Positions 30,089 to 32,676 of a stretch of DNA of 32,676 nt are shown here, piece by piece; position 1 is the stretch's first letter; every line of letters starts with the position of its first letter. The DNA lies in the IMG/VR virus record IMGVR_UViG_3300023443_001045, positions 1 through 32,676 of that record; one strand, 5' to 3'. Position numbers and translations under genes: made by a program. The DNA comes from a virus. A model generated the notes under the pieces. That model had not been told where the DNA came from, made no database searches, and saw only the letters and a list, made by a program, of their open reading frames with translations.

Positions 30089-30670
30089 TTACAGTCCATC
30101 AGACCCGTTCTCTGATTTATAAACAGCCTCTTCTTTTTCACACTGCTTATAATATTTGTCCATCATTTTCATGGTGCATTTTTTCCAATTAGGAAATGTT
30201 TTTTTGCTGGTATATTTGTTGAATTGATGGCGGACCCTAACGCCTAGCGTAACGGTATCGTCTTCGCCAAAGATGGGATGAATAGGTAATACGATATATG
30301 CATCATTCTGCTTATAACAAACCTTCATCCATCTCTTTTTAAACGCAAATTGTTTATCGTTCCATTTCCAGGTTTGATTTTCCAATACCTTTTTTCTACT
30401 ATAGATATTAAAAGCAACGTTAGACCACCAACATAACGACCCATCATCAATGCTTTTCAATAAGTATCTAGTGCAAAATGAACTATCTGCTACCTCTATT
30501 TCCATAACCCAAGATAGATACCATTTTGAAGGCGGTGCCGAGCATAGAGACACTAGGTCACCAACGATAGGCGCATTGTCGATATAACATGTTTCCCAGT
30601 CTTTTTGATTAATTGTTGGGAAAGCAAGTAAGCTGCTTAAAATATCAATTTTGGCTCTTTCGAATGTCAT
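30089..30670 (-). CDS. Hypothetical protein, 193 residues
   Basis: The longest gene of the right block, starting at ATG 30670 with AGGAGAG upstream. Rich in aromatic and cysteine residues (SKWYLSWVMEIEVADSSFCT, DGSLCWWSNVAFN), with a basic C-terminal half (FPNWKKCTMKMMDKYYKQC). Probably soluble. No family recognised. It follows directly on the rRNA-like element at 30699-30849, and its leader could be part of the same transcript. Confidence 0.58.
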   Translation of the reverse strand: MTFERAKIDILSSLLAFPTINQKDWETCYIDNAPIVGDLVSLCSAPPSKWYLSWVMEIEVADSSFCTRYLLKSIDDGSLCWWSNVAFNIYSRKKVLENQTWKWNDKQFAFKKRWMKVCYKQNDAYIVLPIHPIFGEDDTVTLGVRVRHQFNKYTSKKTFPNWKKCTMKMMDKYYKQCEKEEAVYKSENGSDGL

Positions 30671-30698
30671 ATTCTCTCCTATAGGTGTTAAAAATTAA

Positions 30699-30849
30699 TT
30701 TAATAAGTGGGCAGGAAACTATTTTCCTTGGCCTTCGTACTCATAGACGCAAATCCTGTATTTTCGTGTGTGGGACTATCACCCTTTCAGTTAAACTTTC
30801 CAGCTTATTCCACTACTTGCTATCATGTCTGGCCTGCCCACTCATTAAA
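30699..30849 (-). ncRNA. 23S rRNA domain I-like RNA closed by a 17-bp stem
   Basis: On the minus strand the interior reads AGTGGAA (30814-30808), CTGGAAAG, AGGGTGATAGTCCC (to 30772), ACACGAAAAT (30769-30760) and GAGTACG (30742-30736). The order and near-identical spacing match 23S rRNA domain I, about positions 255-390 in E. coli numbering recalled from memory. The arms 30699-30715 and 30833-30849 form a 17-pair helix in the minus-strand transcript, with one G-U. In the plus-strand transcript that pair would be A-C, so the minus strand is the functional sense. A plus-strand ORF here is a shadow. Confidence 0.72.
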
Positions 30850-30868
30850 TCGGGCATCTGTGTTTAAA

Positions 30869-31099
30869 TTAACAGCGCATTAAAATATCGTTCGGGTTCT
30901 TTTCCGGCCAAGTGTTATGTGCTTCATTTAATTCTTCTTTGGTTGCCACGGTTTCGCTTTCCCGTAAAGGATCTATCTCATGTTTAAAAACAAGATTAAG
31001 ATGATTTTTAATTAACTCGGTTTGTTCTGCCGGAATTGCGCTTGGGTTTGCAACTTCAAAATATCCCTGTAACCAATAACAAAAATCTATGCTGTTCAT
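30869..31099 (-). CDS. Conserved phage hypothetical protein, 76 residues
   Basis: Starts MNSIDFCYWLQGYFEVANPS, followed by EQTELIKNHLNLVFKHEIDP. I recall this N-terminal pattern (DFcYWLQGyFE ... ixxHLxLVfxHEIDP) from a small protein common in phages of proteobacteria, of unknown function. RBS AGGAGAAAG follows an intergenic hairpin. Soluble and helical. Confidence 0.68.
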   Translation of the reverse strand: MNSIDFCYWLQGYFEVANPSAIPAEQTELIKNHLNLVFKHEIDPLRESETVATKEELNEAHNTWPEKNPNDILMRC

Positions 31100-31115
31100 T
31101 TTCTTTCTCCTATTT

Positions 31116-31127
31116 GCCCAATCGGGC
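31116..31127 (-). repeat. Intergenic hairpin GCCCGATTGGGC
   Basis: Complete copy, preceded on the minus strand by TTTTTAAAC and followed by AAATAGGAGA, the ribosome site for the gene starting at 31099. The loop GATT is shared with the plus-strand copy at 24462. Confidence 0.7.
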
Positions 31128-31139
31128 GTTTAAAAAGTT

Positions 31140-31436
31140 TTATGTTACCGCAACAATAATTTGTTTTTCGGCTGGTATCATGTTGATAATTTCTTCGAGT
31201 GTTGATGCATGTCCTTCACCGCACAGTTCATCAAGAAGGCCTTCTCTGTTCAAACCAAACTCATGTGTATAAACAGGCCGTTCAAGGGTGGCCTCAATTG
31301 CCTCATGGAAAACTGAAAACGGCATACAAAGCCTATCCTGGAGTAATTGAAATTCTGCTTTCTTACGATCAGTCATTGCGGTATATAATTTGTTTTTTGC
31401 GAATGCCATTGCTTGTTCTTTAGATAATTGTTCCAT
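31140..31436 (-). CDS. Hypothetical phage protein, 98 residues
   Basis: Starts MEQLSKEQAMAFAKNKLYTA and contains RLCMPFSVFHEAIEATLERP and VYTHEFGLNREGLLDELCGE. This CMPF-xx-xHE ... THEf pattern seems familiar from phage accessory proteins, but I cannot name it. AAAAGGAT ribosome site after an intergenic hairpin. Predicted soluble and helical. Confidence 0.6.
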   Translation of the reverse strand: MEQLSKEQAMAFAKNKLYTAMTDRKKAEFQLLQDRLCMPFSVFHEAIEATLERPVYTHEFGLNREGLLDELCGEGHASTLEEIINMIPAEKQIIVAVT

Positions 31437-31458
31437 AGTCTTATCCTTTTGTTGCTAT

Positions 31459-31470
31459 GCCCAAGCGGGC
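31459..31470 (-). repeat. Intergenic hairpin GCCCGCTTGGGC
   Basis: Complete copy between the stop at 31480 and the ATG at 31436; preceded on the minus strand by TTTTTAAAC and followed by ATAGCAACAAAAGGA. Confidence 0.7.
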
Positions 31471-31479
31471 GTTTAAAAA

Positions 31480-31734
31480 CTATTTGACAGGGGCGCAATC
31501 CATACGCGGGCCGCCTGTAGGACGGGTGTTAATTTTCAATGGTTTTTCGTCAACAACTTCTATCTGTTCAACATCAAACCAAACACCATCTTTCAATTCG
31601 CCGTCTTTGCCTAGTTTCTGAGGCTTAAGACAATACTGATCGCATCCAGTAAGATATTTAGCATGTGCAGTGATGATTCCAGTGAAACCGGTTATCAGAC
31701 ATTTAGCTTTTACACCCAATGTAATACTTTTCAT
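31480..31734 (-). CDS. Conserved phage hypothetical protein, 84 residues
   Basis: The N-terminus MKSITLGVKAKCLITGFTGI is followed by AKYLTGCDQYCLKPQKLGKD and VWFDVEQIEVVDE. This is a recognisable phage family pattern (LG-x-x-x-x-D-x-i-TGf-x-Gi-x-t-x-x-x-YLtGC-xqyxvxP ... WFDexxxev) of unknown function, probably a small beta-barrel. It starts at ATG 31734 with AGAAGGAT upstream. Confidence 0.72.
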   Translation of the reverse strand: MKSITLGVKAKCLITGFTGIITAHAKYLTGCDQYCLKPQKLGKDGELKDGVWFDVEQIEVVDEKPLKINTRPTGGPRMDCAPVK

Positions 31735-31756
31735 TTTATAATCCTTCTGTTGTTAT

Positions 31757-31768
31757 GCCCATCCGGGC
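31757..31768 (-). repeat. Intergenic hairpin GCCCGGATGGGC
   Basis: Complete copy with a different loop. On the minus strand it is preceded by AATTTAAACACAGAC, the longer of the two leader variants, and followed by ATAACAACAGAAGGA. Confidence 0.7.
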
Positions 31769-31781
31769 GTCTGTGTTTAAA

Positions 31782-31973
31782 TTAATTCAAGCAAATAATA
31801 TTAAATCCATTTATCAAAATGTTTGCAGTTTTGATCAAGTCGTCATCTTCAAAGCGTGAGTTATTTTGTTCTGATAAAGCCTTATCTGTACAGCACTCTA
31901 AAGCCAGCTTAAGGGTGTGAGCCTCTTTTTCAGTAAGAATAAGATGTATCATAACTCTTTTATCAATTTCCAT
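31782..31973 (-). CDS. Small hypothetical protein, 63 residues
   Basis: Starts at ATG 31973 with GGAGGC upstream. Sequence MEIDKRVMIHLILTEKEAHT, then LKLALECCTDKALSEQN and a helical end with IKTANILINGFNIICLN. The LTEKEAxxLxxAL helix is common in small phage proteins. Function unknown. Confidence 0.58.
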   Translation of the reverse strand: MEIDKRVMIHLILTEKEAHTLKLALECCTDKALSEQNNSRFEDDDLIKTANILINGFNIICLN

Positions 31974-31977
31974 AATT

Positions 31978-31987
31978 GCCTCCGGGC
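31978..31987 (-). repeat. Short variant of the intergenic repeat
   Basis: On the minus strand TTTAAAC leads into GCCCGGAGGC, where the ribosome site GGAGG of the next gene forms part of the second arm. Confidence 0.5.
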
Positions 31988-31995
31988 GTTTAAAA

Positions 31996-32229
31996 TTATT
32001 CTGTATCTAATGATACTGGCGGGTGGACTAGTGAGAAAATTGTTAACCGAACCGGTTTTCCAAAAAGGATTTTGATCCTATTTTTCCAATCAATTTTCCA
32101 CCATGAGAAAAACACTTCACCATTACAATGCACGGGAAGACCTATACATTCTCCATCCTTTTCGCTGTCCCAATTTTTAGGGGCACCCAGAACCTTATCT
32201 GTATATTCGTTATTTATGGGTTTGAACAT
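31996..32229 (-). CDS. Conserved phage hypothetical protein, 77 residues
   Basis: MFKPINNEYTDKVLGAPKNW, then GECIGLPVHCNGEVFFSWWK, IKILFGKPVRL and HPPVSLDTE. This order (N-x-xLgaP-xxWD ... CxxLPVxxxxxxxxSxWxPt ... R-xxxLxGxpvxLxvxgxxHPPVxLxxxx) is one I recall from many phages, without an assigned function. It follows RNA element copy B by about 33 bases and the start ATG has only a weak GAAAGA site. Confidence 0.7.
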   Translation of the reverse strand: MFKPINNEYTDKVLGAPKNWDSEKDGECIGLPVHCNGEVFFSWWKIDWKNRIKILFGKPVRLTIFSLVHPPVSLDTE

Positions 32230-32261
32230 ATTTTGTCTTTCATTGTGTGTTTAAATTAGGT

Positions 32262-32353
32262 GTGGGCCTTTCACCCACTCGACTAAGTTACCACTCAAAG
32301 TCTACAGGCTTTCCCTGTCCGTTATCATTTTATCCTCCTTATGTAGGGGTTAA
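32262..32353 (-). ncRNA. Repeated structured RNA element, copy B
   Basis: Minus-strand order: TTAACCCCTACATAAGGAGG (CCCCT pairs with AGG-GG around the SD-like site), ATGATAAC, hairpin ACAGG-GAAAG-CCTGT (32318-32304), linker GAGTGGTAACTTAGTCGAG, and hairpin GTGGG-TGAAAGG-CCCAC (32278-32262). Stems differ in sequence from copy A at 22015-22104 but keep pairing, and both loops keep GAAAG. The only ORF from the ATG is eight codons. It lies in the leader of the gene starting at 32229. Confidence 0.6.
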
Positions 32354-32374
32354 ATAATCCTCATACTGGATAAA

Positions 32375-32406
32375 GGGGCTATGCCCCGCACCCCGAAAGC
32401 CCCGCC
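32375..32406 (-). other. G-rich palindromic stretch, possible quadruplex
   Basis: On the minus strand GGCGGGGC, TTTC, GGGG, TGC, GGGG and CATAGCCCC follow each other. GGGGC-ATA-GCCCC is a tight hairpin and the four G-runs could alternatively form a quadruplex. Composition is unlike the surrounding AT-rich sequence. The rest of 32354-32451 holds a short ATCC/GGAT hairpin and no convincing gene. Confidence 0.4.
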
Positions 32407-32451
32407 ATCTTTTCAGACCGGGACAATGGGCGATGTGTCGCAAGGTGGGCG

Positions 32452-32541
32452 TTAGTATAAATTAAATGAGCAGTTTGAGTTGACATACTCAGGTCTCAAG
32501 TGGCTTAAGGCCATCCACCATACCTTTAGGGCTGATATCAT
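32452..32541 (-). CDS. Possible micro-ORF, 29 residues
   Basis: ATG 32541 opens a frame reading MISALKVWWMALSHLRPEYV and ending at TAA 32452, which leads into ACGCCC, the start of the intergenic repeat, as real genes here do. The ribosome site is weak (GGA) and the span may simply be non-coding. Listed because of the stop-repeat junction. Confidence 0.28.
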   Translation of the reverse strand: MISALKVWWMALSHLRPEYVNSNCSFNLY

Positions 32542-32556
32542 TCCAAATCCAGGTAT

Positions 32557-32676
32557 TTAAAAGTTTTCTTTCTGCCACGCATCAAGCGCATCGAATATGT
32601 TTTTCTCAGTGAGGCACATTCCCTCACCATCTTCCGTTGCTAGCCAAAAAGGAAAATCAGGTATATCAGATGTGCT
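32557..32676 (-). CDS. C-terminal part of an unknown protein, cut by window edge
   Basis: The minus-strand frame is open from the window edge for 39 codons, with residues such as SDIPDFPFWLATEDGEGMCL and NIFDALDAWQKENF before the stop at 32557. Its start lies to the right of the window. No family recognised from this fragment. Confidence 0.5.
   Translation of the reverse strand, partial: STSDIPDFPFWLATEDGEGMCLTEKNIFDALDAWQKENF

Noticed and set aside
30699-30849. Miniature transposable element with terminal inverted repeats
   Set aside because: No clear target-site duplication flanks the 17-base arms, and the interior is rRNA-like; RNA structure explains the arms better, including the G-U pair specific to one strand.
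30685-30867. Plus-strand 60-residue ORF
   Set aside because: It is antisense to the rRNA-like RNA, has no ribosome site and contains the terminal inverted repeats.
29291-31990. CRISPR array
   Set aside because: Repeats are short hairpins separated by protein-coding genes of differing length, not by uniform spacers, and no cas genes are present.
1-32676. Integrase, attachment site, repressor of cI size
   Set aside because: None is visible; the only HTH regulator near the control region is Cro-sized. Lysogeny cannot be judged from this window.

Overview
The window is a segment of a tailed, contractile-tailed bacteriophage or prophage, AT-rich, with tightly packed genes that often overlap by 1-8 bases. 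The virion and lysis genes identify the type. There is a sheath/tube/baseplate set in phage Mu order (gp37- to gp48-like) behind HK97/SPP1-type head-tail connectors, and an i-spanin/o-spanin pair that implies a Gram-negative host, probably a proteobacterium. No integrase, terminase or capsid gene lies in the window, so temperate lifestyle and exact host are open.

Layout. (1) Bases 1-12382, plus strand: head-tail connectors, tail terminator, sheath, tube, tail-assembly chaperones with a -1 frameshift, tape measure, and Mu-like hub, spike and wedge proteins. (2) 12384-16554, plus strand: tail spike with a pectate-lyase-like fold and a C1q-like tip, GH24 endolysin, small membrane proteins, overlapping spanins and a holin candidate. 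(3) 16547-21860, minus strand: an early operon with an ERF annealing protein, a YqaJ exonuclease, a NinB-like protein, a GHKL-like/metallopeptidase-like protein, an HNH protein and many small ORFs. It is driven from a promoter near 21900. (4) 21884-29279, plus strand: divergent promoters, a structured RNA region, a 122-nt tRNA-like gene, a Cro-size HTH protein, tRNA-Pro(UGG), RtcB RNA ligase, VRR-NUC nuclease, a DUF1376-type replication protein and a DNA methyltransferase, ending at a strong terminator. (5) 29301-32676, minus strand: small accessory genes separated by a repeated GC hairpin, plus two unusual RNAs.

The most unusual content is RNA. (a) A segment on the minus strand at 30699-30849 is recognisably derived from 23S rRNA domain I and is closed by a 17-bp helix. 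(b) An approximately 90-nt element with an SD-containing hairpin and two GAAAG-loop hairpins occurs twice, at 22015-22104 (+) and 32262-32353 (-). (c) Two 60-nt two-part hairpins of identical length, at 22607-22666 and 24916-24975, show a compensatory base-pair change. (d) A tRNA-like gene has its anticodon/variable region replaced by two hairpins. (e) A short GCCC-loop-GGGC hairpin recurs between genes, always sense to the neighbouring genes. RtcB, which joins broken RNA ends, sits among these and directly follows tRNA-Pro. A role in repairing or protecting translation RNAs during infection is my inference, not something the sequence proves.

Family names rest on recognition of motifs, gene order and lengths only; no database search was possible.
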